Shown piece by piece: positions 34,965-43,409 of a DNA stretch of 64,000 nt. Each line of letters begins with the position of its first letter. Position 1 is the stretch's first letter. Under the pieces are notes generated by a model. It saw only the letters and a list, made by a program, of their open reading frames with translations. It was not told the origin of the DNA and did no database searches. The position numbers were made by a program, and so were the translations under genes. The DNA is taken from positions 176,583 to 240,582 of the forward strand of contig JACAAZ010000003.1 in the NCBI GenBank assembly GCA_013376995.1, in the 5' to 3' direction. Origin of the DNA: Bacteroidota bacterium. Its GTDB lineage: Bacteria > Bacteroidota > Bacteroidia > Bacteroidales > UBA4417.

Positions 34965-37085
34965 ATGACAAAAGCTTATCAATTCCTGAAGCAATACTAT
35001 GGGTATGACCATTTCAGGCCTTATCAACTAGAAGTTATTGCGCAATGCCTTTCCGGTAAGGATGTGGTACTGGTTATGCCCACAGGTGGCGGAAAATCTC
35101 TTTGCTTCCAATTGCCTTCCCTCCTTTTGGGAAAACTGGTAATTGTTGTTTCTCCGCTGATCGCACTGATGAAAGACCAGGTCGATAGCCTCCGATCCAA
35201 TGGTTTTGAGGCTGCAGCGCTGAATAGTTCCTTTACTTCTGCGCAGGAAAGAGAAGTGCTGGACTGTTGCTTTGAAGGCAGGATGAACCTGCTTTACCTC
35301 TCGCCTGAGCGATTGGTTTCGGAAATTTCAATGCTGAAGCAGTTAAATATCGGTCTGTTCGCAATTGATGAAGCCCATTGTATTTCATCCTGGGGGCATG
35401 ATTTCAGGCCGGAATATGCGCAACTAAAGGTCTTAAAAGACACCTTCCCAAATGTCCCGGTGATGGCACTCACTGCTACGGCAGATAAAATTACCCGAAA
35501 GGATATTGTCCAGCAATTGGGGCTAACAAACCCTTCAGTCTTTGTGGCATCTTTCAACCGACCGAATTTAAGCCTGAATGTCAGGCCGGGATTGGCTTCC
35601 AGGGATAAATACAGGGAAATCACAAATTTTATCCGGAATCATCCCGGGCAATCCGGAATAATCTATTGCCTTAGCAGGAAAGAGACTGAGAAAATGGCAG
35701 CGATTGTCCATGAATCAGGTGTGAGCAGCGCTTTTTATCATGCAGGGATGAATAGCGAAAGCCGAAAAAAGGTTCAGGAAGATTTTATAAATGACCAGGT
35801 CCAGGTTATAACTGCAACGATTGCATTCGGGCTTGGAATCGATAAACCTGATGTCCGATGGGTAATTCACAACAACCTGCCCAAGAATATTGAAAGTTTC
35901 TACCAGGAAATTGGCCGGTCCGGGAGAGATGGTTTAGAATCGGAGACCATCCTATATTACAACGTGCAAGACCTTATCATGCTCAGGCAGTTTGCCGAAA
36001 GCAGTGGTCAGCGGGAACTCCAGCTTGAGAAACTTGAAAGGATGCAGCAATATGCTGAAGCTGATATCTGCCGGAGAAAGATACTGATAAGTTATTTTGG
36101 AGAAGCTTTTGAAGAGAATTGCGGAAATTGTGATGTCTGCAGAAATCCACGGGATCATTTCGATGGGACAGTAATAGCTCAAAAAGCGATATCAGCCCTG
36201 CTACGCATGAATGAAAATGCGGGGGTTCATCTGCTAATCGATGTTCTGCGGGGATCAAAGCGTGCAGAGGTGCTGGAGAACAATTACCACAAGTTGAAAA
36301 CATGGGGAGCCGGGGCAATTATAAGTTATTATGACTGGCAGGCCTATATCCTTCAAATGCTGAACCTTGGCTTGTTCGAAATGGCCTACGATGATAATTT
36401 CAGCCTGAAAGTCACTCCATATGGAAAGGACATTGTTTTCGGGCTTAAAACCATTGAACTGGTAAAACCAAAGGCAAAAGAGAGAATTACTGGAAGGAAA
36501 AAATTAAGCATCAAAGATATTTCCATCTCCACAGTCAATGAGGTTACCGCAGATGAAAAGCTGAAAGATGCACTGAGGCTGATGCGGAGAAAACTTGCAG
36601 TTGAGAAACAGGTTCCTCCCTACATAATTTTTAATGATAATACGCTGAATGAACTCGTTAACAGCAAACCATTAAACCGTCTTCAATTGTTAGATATCAC
36701 CGGAATCAGCAATTACAAGGCAGATGAATATGGAAGCCCGATTTTAGATACTATTCTTTCAATTATTGGCAAAATCAGGCATTCCAAAGGTGAAACTTAT
36801 TTGGAGACTTATACGATGCTAAAAGATGGAATGGGAATAGAAGAGATAGCCCGGCAACGAAATTTGAGCATTCCAACCATTTTTTCACATATTGCAGTTT
36901 TAGTGGCGAAAGGAGAGAACATTGATATATATAAATTTGTTTCTCAGGAAGACATCGATAAAATTTCAAAGGCAAAGGAAAGCATAGTTCAAACAGATAT
37001 ACTTAAAGAATATTTCGATTTCTTAAATGGTGAAGTTCCTTATGGAATCATCCGACTGGCACTGGCAAAACTTGATAGAAAATAA
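34965..37085 (+). CDS. recQ: ATP-dependent DNA helicase RecQ
   Basis: A 706-residue RecQ helicase, within the family's length. Walker A is MPTGGGKSL (Lys44), Walker B is DEAH (135-138), motif III is ALTATAD, and motif VI is GRSGRDG. The RQC part has the Zn-binding Cys cluster (Cys in ADICRRK, then ENCGNCDVC). An HRDC domain (about 520-600) is followed by a helix-turn-helix-like C-terminus (EEIARQRNLSIPTIFSHI). It unwinds 3'-5' in recombination repair and replication restart. It is followed after 68 bp by the SemiSWEET gene on the same strand. Confidence 0.97.
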   Translation: MTKAYQFLKQYYGYDHFRPYQLEVIAQCLSGKDVVLVMPTGGGKSLCFQLPSLLLGKLVIVVSPLIALMKDQVDSLRSNGFEAAALNSSFTSAQEREVLDCCFEGRMNLLYLSPERLVSEISMLKQLNIGLFAIDEAHCISSWGHDFRPEYAQLKVLKDTFPNVPVMALTATADKITRKDIVQQLGLTNPSVFVASFNRPNLSLNVRPGLASRDKYREITNFIRNHPGQSGIIYCLSRKETEKMAAIVHESGVSSAFYHAGMNSESRKKVQEDFINDQVQVITATIAFGLGIDKPDVRWVIHNNLPKNIESFYQEIGRSGRDGLESETILYYNVQDLIMLRQFAESSGQRELQLEKLERMQQYAEADICRRKILISYFGEAFEENCGNCDVCRNPRDHFDGTVIAQKAISALLRMNENAGVHLLIDVLRGSKRAEVLENNYHKLKTWGAGAIISYYDWQAYILQMLNLGLFEMAYDDNFSLKVTPYGKDIVFGLKTIELVKPKAKERITGRKKLSIKDISISTVNEVTADEKLKDALRLMRRKLAVEKQVPPYIIFNDNTLNELVNSKPLNRLQLLDITGISNYKADEYGSPILDTILSIIGKIRHSKGETYLETYTMLKDGMGIEEIARQRNLSIPTIFSHIAVLVAKGENIDIYKFVSQEDIDKISKAKESIVQTDILKEYFDFLNGEVPYGIIRLALAKLDRK

Positions 37086-37153
37086 GTACACAATATTAAT
37101 TGGAAGTAAAATTTTCAATAAATCGCATTTTACTGTTCTGAAAATCAGATATT

Positions 37154-37417
37154 ATGAATCCTGAAATAATTGGAATTTCAGCAGGCGTTCTTTCCTGCAC
37201 AACATTTCTTCCCCAGGTAATCAAAACCTGGAAATCCGGCTCCACGGATGATGTTTCTCTGATTATGTTCATCATCGCAAGTATTTCAACAACCCTTTGG
37301 TTGGCTTATGGTGTTCTTATAGGAAGCATCTCAATAATTTTTACAAATACAATTGTATTACTCCTAACCATTGTAATGCTTTACCTGTTTTACAGATACC
37401 GGAATCATTCGTCCTAA
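37154..37417 (+). CDS. SemiSWEET-type small sugar transporter
   Basis: An 87-residue protein with three membrane segments (about 5-24, 34-55 and 61-81) and the PQ-loop motif FLPQVIKTWKS (Pro20-Gln21), followed by STDDVSLIMF. This is the single triple-helix-bundle unit of bacterial SemiSWEETs, which act as homodimers and move mono- or disaccharides by facilitated diffusion. It is 10 bp upstream of the HD-domain gene and probably cotranscribed with it. Substrate cannot be told from the sequence. Confidence 0.9.
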   Translation: MNPEIIGISAGVLSCTTFLPQVIKTWKSGSTDDVSLIMFIIASISTTLWLAYGVLIGSISIIFTNTIVLLLTIVMLYLFYRYRNHSS

Positions 37418-37427
37418 TCGATAGAAT

Positions 37428-38087
37428 ATGGAAAATATTGAAATGAATACCCTTAGGAACATGGAACTTGCTCCATGGATTCAGAAAGCATCAGCCCTCA
37501 TTGCCCAGCACCGGAAAGTTGGTGGTAACCAATTCCGGCATTGTCTTGCAACCATGACCATTCTTATCGATTATCATTTTATCGATAGTGTGCTATTGAA
37601 GGCTGCAATAGTTCATGATCTTCTTGAGGATTCGGATGAAGTTTCACCTTTCGAATTATCATCCCTCGATCAGGATGGACCGAAGGTTCTGGATCTTGTG
37701 TTAGAACTTTCCAGGAATAACACAATTGAGACGAAAGAAGAATACCTGGAAAAACTTCTTTTCATGAGTTCTTCCTCTGCCAAAATAGTCAAACTTGCTG
37801 ATAGAATTAGCAACCTCACTGATCTTCAACTCTTTGTATTCAGTCAACGTGAAGCCGAATCCTATCTTGATCAAACACGACTGTTTATTTTCCCCATGGT
37901 AACTGCTTTACTCCGATCAGAAATACCCAATAGCCAAAAAATCATGGTAAATGAAATGGGGAAGGAACTGCATGACCTTGTGCTCATAAGAGAAATGTAT
38001 GTCAAGGAATTCAATAATTATGAGTCCATTCGTTTAAAAATAAAGCATAAACTAAAATCCATCACCTTTAAAAGATCCTCCTCTTGA
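37428..38087 (+). CDS. Small HD-domain (p)ppGpp-hydrolase-like protein
   Basis: A 219-residue cytoplasmic protein with the RelA/SpoT-type HD motifs in order: His38 (FRHCLAT), HDLLED (His63, Asp64, Glu67, Asp68) and Asp125 in KLADRISNL. The HDxxED motif is that of Mn-dependent alarmone hydrolases. No synthetase, TGS or ACT domain follows, so it looks like a small alarmone hydrolase of the MESH1 kind rather than a full SpoT. It could instead act on another nucleotide. It is cotranscribed with the SemiSWEET gene and lies upstream of glnN but separated from it by 158 bp with a promoter. Confidence 0.75.
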   Translation: MENIEMNTLRNMELAPWIQKASALIAQHRKVGGNQFRHCLATMTILIDYHFIDSVLLKAAIVHDLLEDSDEVSPFELSSLDQDGPKVLDLVLELSRNNTIETKEEYLEKLLFMSSSSAKIVKLADRISNLTDLQLFVFSQREAESYLDQTRLFIFPMVTALLRSEIPNSQKIMVNEMGKELHDLVLIREMYVKEFNNYESIRLKIKHKLKSITFKRSSS

Positions 38088-38123
38088 AGAAGCCCAATTA
38101 AAAATAAATATACTTTTTTTCAC

Positions 38124-38202
38124 AATACCCCCATATATTTTAGCCATTAACAATATTTTTATATATTATTTTTATATTTTATGAATTTTTATAGGGGGTA
38201 TT
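38124..38202. promoter_or_regulatory. Inverted pair of 9-bp motifs upstream of glnN
   Basis: AATACCCCC at 38124-38132 is matched by its exact reverse complement GGGGGTATT at 38194-38202, 61 bp apart, in a region that is otherwise almost purely A+T. The downstream arm lies where a -33 element would be relative to the -7 box at 38216-38223. The pair looks like two sites for a transcription factor that controls nitrogen-dependent expression; the factor is unknown. Confidence 0.45.
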
Positions 38203-38215
38203 TTAAATAAATTTA

Positions 38216-38223
38216 TATTTTTG
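38216..38223 (+). promoter_or_regulatory. Candidate -7 box for glnN
   Basis: TATTTTTG matches TAnnTTTG and lies 22 bp before the ATG, giving a short leader. The -33 position is occupied by the GGGGGTATT arm rather than TTTG. Confidence 0.5.
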
Positions 38224-38245
38224 CAGAAATTAAAAATTTATTCAT

Positions 38246-40435
38246 ATGGCAACACTTCGCTTTAAAGCTATTGAAGAATCTATGAAAAGGAAACCACTGG
38301 AGGTGATTCCACCCTCAGAAAAGATTTCTGATTTTTATGGCATTTACGTATTCGACAAGGTAAAAATGGAAAAATACCTATCGAACGATGCCTTTGATGC
38401 AGTTAATGAGGCTATTGAACAAGGTCAACGCATCGACCGGAAAATGGCAGACCAGATTGCTTCCGGAATGAAGACATGGGCAATGGGTCATGGTGTTACT
38501 CATTATACGCATTGGTTTCAACCTTTAACCGAAGGAACTGCAGAAAAGCATGACACATTTGTAGAACTCACTTCAAACGGAGCAGCCATCGAACAATTTT
38601 CCGGTAAATTATTGGCACAACAGGAACCTGATGCATCAAGTTTTCCCAGTGGTGGTATCAGGAATACCTTTGAAGCCAGGGGATATACAGCCTGGGATCC
38701 TTCTTCACCTGCTTTTATCCTGGAAAACACATTGATCATCCCAACTATATTCATTTCATATACAGGCGAGGCGCTCGATTACAAGACTCCCCTGCTCAAG
38801 GCACTCAATTCCCTGGACAAATCAGCCGTTGAAGTTTGCCAATATTTTGATAAGGATGTCACCAAGGTAATCAGCAACCTGGGATGGGAACAGGAATACT
38901 TCCTGGTTGACGAAGCTGTCTACAATGCCAGGCCTGACTTAATCCTGACTGGTCGTACGCTGATGGGTCATGCTTCGGCCAAAAACCAACAACTTGAGGA
39001 CCAGTATTTCGGCCAGATCCCAAGCCGGGTACTGAATTTTATGAAAGATCTTGAATTCGAGGCTTATAAGCTTGGAATTCCAGTTAAAACCAGGCATAAC
39101 GAGGTGGCTCCCAACCAATACGAAGTTGCGCCTATTTATGAAGAAACCAACCTGGCAATTGATCACAACCTGCTCATAATGCAACTCATGCGTTCCGTTT
39201 CCAGGAAACATAACTTCATCGTATTGCTGCATGAAAAGCCATTTGCTGGAATCAACGGTTCAGGTAAGCATAACAACTGGTCGGTTGCTACCAATACAGG
39301 TGTAAATCTGTTGTCTCCCGGAAAAACACCGAAATCGAACATGCAGTTCCTCACTTTCCTCATCAATACCCTTGCTGCTGTGCATAAGCATAATGCATTG
39401 ATCAAGGCATCCATTGCTTCCTCAGGTAACCAGCACAGGCTTGGAGCGAATGAGGCCCCACCTGCAATCATTTCTGCATTCCTGGGACAGCAGTTGAACC
39501 AAATGCTTGATGAAATTGAAACAAGAGTGACTGACGAAAAAATGACACCGGATGAAAAAACAGTTATAAAACTTGATATTGGAAAAATTCCTGAAATTCT
39601 CCTTGATAACACTGACAGGAACAGAACTTCTCCTTTTGCTTTTACCGGAAACAAATTTGAATTCAGGGCTGTAGGTTCATCAGCCAATTGTGCATCCGCC
39701 ATGACAGCACTCAATGCTGCACTGGCTGCTCAATTGATGGATTTCAAAACTGAGGTGGATAAACTGATTGAGAAAGGGGTTAAAAAGGACGAGGCCATTC
39801 TGCAGATATTGCGCAAACTCATCAAATCATCTAAACCTATACGATTCGAAGGCAATGGATACAGTGATGAGTGGAAAGAAGAAGCTGCAAAGCGCGGGCT
39901 TGACTGTGAATCATCAGTACCAAGGGTTTTTGATGCCTATCTCACACCTCAATCGCAGGAGTTGTTTACCAGGACAAAAGTATTTACACATGTTGAAATG
40001 GAAGCTCGTGCTGAAGTTCGACTGGAACTCTATATAAAGAAGGTTCAGATCGAATCCCGTGTATTGGGTGACCTGGTGAGCAACCATATCCTGCCAACTG
40101 TACTTGAATATCAATCGATGCTCATCGAAAATGTTACCGGCCTGAAAGCATTGTATAGTGAAGCAGACTTCAAATTATTATCTGCCAGGAGATTAGCTCA
40201 GATAAAGGACATATCCGCCGCTGTAGAGAAAATTGAAAAACTTCTCGAAGAGATGGTGATTACCCGCAAGGATGCAAACAAAGTTGAGGAAGCTCGTGAA
40301 AGGGCAATTCTATATGCAGAAAAAATATTCCCTTATTTCGAGGAAATCCGCTATCATGTGGACAAACTCGAATTAATTGTTGACAATAAACGCTGGCCTT
40401 TGCCAAAATACCGCGAATTGTTATTCATCCGATAA
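38246..40435 (+). CDS. glnN: Glutamine synthetase type III
   Basis: A 729-residue protein, the length of GSIII (GlnN) and much longer than GSI. It begins MATLRFKAIEESMKRKP and has the GSIII N-terminal domain (MGHGVTHYTHWFQPLTEG) with the catalytic blocks EVAPNQYEVAPIYEE, GSGKHNNWS and NRTSPFAFTGNKFEFRAVGS. It makes glutamine from glutamate, ammonia and ATP as a dodecamer. GSIII is the usual ammonia-assimilation enzyme in Bacteroidota. It is monocistronic, ending in a strong hairpin terminator, and its promoter has an unusual inverted GC-rich motif. Confidence 0.97.
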   Translation: MATLRFKAIEESMKRKPLEVIPPSEKISDFYGIYVFDKVKMEKYLSNDAFDAVNEAIEQGQRIDRKMADQIASGMKTWAMGHGVTHYTHWFQPLTEGTAEKHDTFVELTSNGAAIEQFSGKLLAQQEPDASSFPSGGIRNTFEARGYTAWDPSSPAFILENTLIIPTIFISYTGEALDYKTPLLKALNSLDKSAVEVCQYFDKDVTKVISNLGWEQEYFLVDEAVYNARPDLILTGRTLMGHASAKNQQLEDQYFGQIPSRVLNFMKDLEFEAYKLGIPVKTRHNEVAPNQYEVAPIYEETNLAIDHNLLIMQLMRSVSRKHNFIVLLHEKPFAGINGSGKHNNWSVATNTGVNLLSPGKTPKSNMQFLTFLINTLAAVHKHNALIKASIASSGNQHRLGANEAPPAIISAFLGQQLNQMLDEIETRVTDEKMTPDEKTVIKLDIGKIPEILLDNTDRNRTSPFAFTGNKFEFRAVGSSANCASAMTALNAALAAQLMDFKTEVDKLIEKGVKKDEAILQILRKLIKSSKPIRFEGNGYSDEWKEEAAKRGLDCESSVPRVFDAYLTPQSQELFTRTKVFTHVEMEARAEVRLELYIKKVQIESRVLGDLVSNHILPTVLEYQSMLIENVTGLKALYSEADFKLLSARRLAQIKDISAAVEKIEKLLEEMVITRKDANKVEEARERAILYAEKIFPYFEEIRYHVDKLELIVDNKRWPLPKYRELLFIR

Positions 40436-40452
40436 TATTCCTTTACCAAAAG

Positions 40453-40488
40453 AAAGCCTTACATCACACTGGATGTAAGGCTTTTTTT
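40453..40488 (+). terminator. Rho-independent terminator of glnN, possibly bidirectional
   Basis: A perfect 13-bp stem (40453-40465 with 40472-40484; arm AAAGCCTTACATC) with a 6-nt loop is followed by a T run to 40488. On the opposite strand a shorter T-rich stretch follows, so it may also end yebC transcripts. Confidence 0.9.
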
Positions 40489-40510
40489 ATTTAATTGAAA
40501 AACGTGATTG

Positions 40511-41221
40511 TTATCTCATATTGTGAAACACATTCGTTACATCGTCATCGTCTTCCATTTTCTCCAATAGTTTTTCCACATCCGCCTGCTGTTCAGCGGT
40601 TAACTCCTTGGTGTCATTCGGAATACGCTCAAAAGCGAATGTTTTGATCTCAAATTTGTTCTCTTCCAGGTACTTCTGAATAGGCCCGAACTGAGTAAAC
40701 TCAGCATAGATCATTATTTCGCCTTCATCGACAAATATTTCATCCACACCGAAATCAATCAATTCAAGTTCAAGCTCTTCAATATCAACTCCATCCTTCA
40801 TGGCAACCTTGAACGTACATTTCCTTTCGAACAGGAAGTCGGTCATCCCCATGGTACCTAAGCTACCACCATATTTATTGAAGCAGGAGCGAACATTTGC
40901 TACGGTCCTGGTTGGATTATCTGTTGCTGTTTCCACAACCACTGCAATTCCATGAGGTGCATAACCCTCATAAACCACTTCCTTATAATCACTTGAATCT
41001 TTTGAAACAGCACGTTTAATAGCCCGGTCTACATTATCCTTGGGCATATTCTCCGAACGTGCGGTCTGTATGAGCAACCTGAGTCTTGCATTCCCGTTCG
41101 GATCAGGTCCGCCGGCTTTAACGGCAATTTCTATATCTTTCCCTAACTTGGTAAATACCCGGGCCATATTGCCCCAACGTTTTAGTTTCCTTGCCTTGCG
41201 AAACTCAAATGCTCTTCCCAT
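40511..41221 (-). CDS. yebC: YebC/PmpR family protein (probable transcription/translation regulator)
   Basis: A 236-residue member of the YebC/TACO1 family: an N-terminal block with ARKLKRWGNMARVFTKLGKD, AVKAGGPDPNGNARLRL and ENMPKDNVDRAIKRA, followed by YEGYAPHGIAVVVE and NRTV-like TDNPTRTVANVR. The family is cytoplasmic; members act as transcription regulators or help ribosomes through polyproline stretches. The C-terminus is acidic (MEDDDDVTNVFHN), common in Bacteroidota copies. It is divergent from the PNGase gene. Confidence 0.95.
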   Translation of the reverse strand: MGRAFEFRKARKLKRWGNMARVFTKLGKDIEIAVKAGGPDPNGNARLRLLIQTARSENMPKDNVDRAIKRAVSKDSSDYKEVVYEGYAPHGIAVVVETATDNPTRTVANVRSCFNKYGGSLGTMGMTDFLFERKCTFKVAMKDGVDIEELELELIDFGVDEIFVDEGEIMIYAEFTQFGPIQKYLEENKFEIKTFAFERIPNDTKELTAEQQADVEKLLEKMEDDDDVTNVFHNMR

Positions 41222-41278
41222 ATGATAAGATTTAAATGATGATTTAAAATAAAAGCAGGGTGCCCCCTAAAGAGGTGG

Positions 41279-41286
41279 CAAAATTA
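41279..41286 (-). promoter_or_regulatory. Candidate -7 box for yebC
   Basis: On the minus strand this reads TAATTTTG (TAnnTTTG), about 58 bp upstream of the yebC ATG. No -33 element seen. Confidence 0.35.
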
Positions 41287-41318
41287 GTTTTCTTTGTGAA
41301 ATATAGTACTATACCCCG

Positions 41319-41343
41319 CGAAAAACGCAGTTTACGTTTTTCG
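41319..41343. promoter_or_regulatory. Perfect 9-bp inverted repeat upstream of the PNGase gene
   Basis: CGAAAAACG at 41319-41327 and CGTTTTTCG at 41335-41343 form an inverted repeat with a 7-bp spacer, ending 30 bp before the ATG at 41374. It could be an operator or a small hairpin in the leader. The second arm overlaps a TAnnTTTG-like TACGTTTT. Confidence 0.4.
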
Positions 41344-41373
41344 AAACATCCAATTAACAGGCTGGAACAGAAA

Positions 41374-43287
41374 ATGAAACACGTACTCGCCCTTATATTT
41401 CTCTTGGGTTCCCTATATTCCCGGGCTTTTTCCCCTGATACCATAGCTATTGTAACGCATCACAAGGTCCTGGTTGTCACTGACCCAGCCAAAGGAGCTA
41501 AATCCTATGTTGCATGGGGAATCTTTCCGGATACAAAAAAAGATATCAGGAACATCAAAATGAAGGTTACTCTGGGTTGCCCCGATTCCATACCCTGTGC
41601 ACATTGGGATTACCTTGACCATATATATCTGCGGAGAAGAGGAATTGTCAATTCCAAACCGCTTGACTATGAACTGGGCAGAATGATAACACCTTATGGA
41701 AGCATCTTCCAGAATGGCTGGCAATGGAGTTGGAAGGTTGATGTATCTGACTTTTCCAGTGTCCTTCGCGACAGTGTTGAAATTGAATATATTCATTCAG
41801 GATATGAGCCTGCAACTGTTGGCTGGAATTTAACTGTTGCTTTCGAAATCATTACCGGGGAACCGGCAGCTGAACCCATTTCTATAACCAGGTTGTGGGA
41901 AGGCTCTTATAAGTATGGCGATCCAAAGGAATATATCGAAGACAAACTGGTACCGATCCATTTTTCTGCAGAAAGAAATGCATCCTTTGCCCGCCTGAGG
42001 ATCCAGCAGACTGGTCATGGCATGGACGAACCCAAGGGCTGTAGCGAATTTTGCACACGTTACAGGGATATTAGATTTGATGGCAAGTTGATCGACCATC
42101 GGAATCTCTGGAAGAAATGCGGGGATAATCCTCTTTATCCGCAAGGTGGGACATGGATCTATAATCGTGGATACTGGTGCCCGGGTGACCTGCAGGAAGC
42201 CGATGTATTTGATGTCCAGTTACAGAAGGGTGACCATTCTTTTGATGTTGATATGGAGCCCTATGTTGCCACCGGGAATATCCAGGCCAATGAAAGCATA
42301 GCCTCTTACCTTATCCAGTACCGCTCACCCAAGAACAGCAATGATATGGCCATCGATCAGATTCTTTCGCCCAATGATGACGGAACGTATCAACGAAAAA
42401 ATCCGGTTTGTGCTGAACCTCATGTCATTATCCGAAACCTGGGCAGGGAGATTTTGAATTCTGCAGTAATCTGGTATGGAACCAAGGGGTATCCCATGCG
42501 CAAGCATACCTGGCATGGGAGCCTGAGGTTTAATGAAACTACCGATGTTTGGCTTGAAGGTCCTGTAAATTTCAAACCTGGCAAGAATGTTTTCATCGTT
42601 AATGCAACTCTTCCAAATGGCAAAAAAGATCAATGGGATTCAGATAATACCATGAGGGTACAATTTGACTCACCCCTCGTTCTGCCCAATAAGATGGTAG
42701 TCCAATTCAGAACAAATGAACATCCTTCTGATAATAAGATAAGCCTGATCGATGCCTTTGGTGGTATAATCTATATCAGGGAGCCATCCTCATTTAAACC
42801 GAATACCATGTACTTTGACACCTTGTTACTGAATAAGGGATGTTATGAACTCAATCTTTCAGATACTGCAGGTAACGGACTTGAGTTCTGGTTTGAGCCT
42901 GAGCAAGGGCATGGATTTTTGCGCCTTCTCGATACAGAGGGTAGGTTGCTCTATAATTTTGAAAGTGATTGTGGCAGCGGGCAGCACCTGGCCTTTAGTG
43001 CCATTCCTGGTGCAGTTTATGATACAACTATCAACCGGCTTGCATTTTCGGTTTACCCGCTCCGGGTGAAGGACAAACTGGAATTTGACTGTGTTGCATC
43101 ATGGCCCACAGATCTGACTGTTTTGATCAAGGGAGCCGAGAACCAGCTTCTTGAAAAGCATGAATTCCTGGCTGTAAAAAACCGGATAACAAATATTGAT
43201 ATAAATCACCTTCCGACAGGCAGATACTTCTTTGAAGTCCAGGTAAATGGCGAAGTAAAATATAAGAAGCGATTCAATAAGGAATAA
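41374..43287 (+). CDS. Secreted peptide-N-glycosidase F homolog with T9SS C-terminal sorting domain
   Basis: The ATG at 41374 is chosen because it gives a signal peptide (MKHVLALIFLLGSLYSRAFS); the frame extends further upstream without one. The protein is 637 residues. PNGase F N- and C-domains span about 50-375: CPDSIPCAHWDYLDHI carries Asp79, equal to catalytic Asp60 of PNGase F, and KGCSEFCTR carries Glu225, equal to Glu206; the conserved YWCPG is present. The equivalent of Glu118 seems to be His141. Residues about 375-550 are extra beta domains, and the last about 80 (FSVYPLRVKDKLEF to YKKRFNKE) look like a type A T9SS sorting domain. Predicted to remove N-glycans from proteins outside the cell. 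Confidence 0.85.
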   Translation: MKHVLALIFLLGSLYSRAFSPDTIAIVTHHKVLVVTDPAKGAKSYVAWGIFPDTKKDIRNIKMKVTLGCPDSIPCAHWDYLDHIYLRRRGIVNSKPLDYELGRMITPYGSIFQNGWQWSWKVDVSDFSSVLRDSVEIEYIHSGYEPATVGWNLTVAFEIITGEPAAEPISITRLWEGSYKYGDPKEYIEDKLVPIHFSAERNASFARLRIQQTGHGMDEPKGCSEFCTRYRDIRFDGKLIDHRNLWKKCGDNPLYPQGGTWIYNRGYWCPGDLQEADVFDVQLQKGDHSFDVDMEPYVATGNIQANESIASYLIQYRSPKNSNDMAIDQILSPNDDGTYQRKNPVCAEPHVIIRNLGREILNSAVIWYGTKGYPMRKHTWHGSLRFNETTDVWLEGPVNFKPGKNVFIVNATLPNGKKDQWDSDNTMRVQFDSPLVLPNKMVVQFRTNEHPSDNKISLIDAFGGIIYIREPSSFKPNTMYFDTLLLNKGCYELNLSDTAGNGLEFWFEPEQGHGFLRLLDTEGRLLYNFESDCGSGQHLAFSAIPGAVYDTTINRLAFSVYPLRVKDKLEFDCVASWPTDLTVLIKGAENQLLEKHEFLAVKNRITNIDINHLPTGRYFFEVQVNGEVKYKKRFNKE

Positions 43288-43350
43288 GTTCAGACCTGGC
43301 CTTCGGGCAGGAACCAAATCATCAAAATATCCTGCTTCAAAAAATGTTGA

Positions 43351-43394
43351 AAAAAATACGCCCTGCAAGATCATACTGTCTTGCAGGGCGTATT
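43351..43394 (-). terminator. Rho-independent terminator of the pyrophosphatase gene
   Basis: A perfect 16-bp inverted repeat (43355-43370 with 43379-43394; 8-nt loop) lies just after the hppA stop. On the minus strand the stem is followed by a run of T (the A run at 43351-43356). It may also stop readthrough from the convergent PNGase gene. Confidence 0.88.
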
Positions 43395-43409
43395 AATGTT
43401 TTCAGATCG

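Noticed and set aside
41260..41373. Upstream start of the PNGase homolog at 41260
   Set aside because: The extension has no signal peptide and covers the inverted repeat; the ATG at 41374 begins a normal signal peptide.
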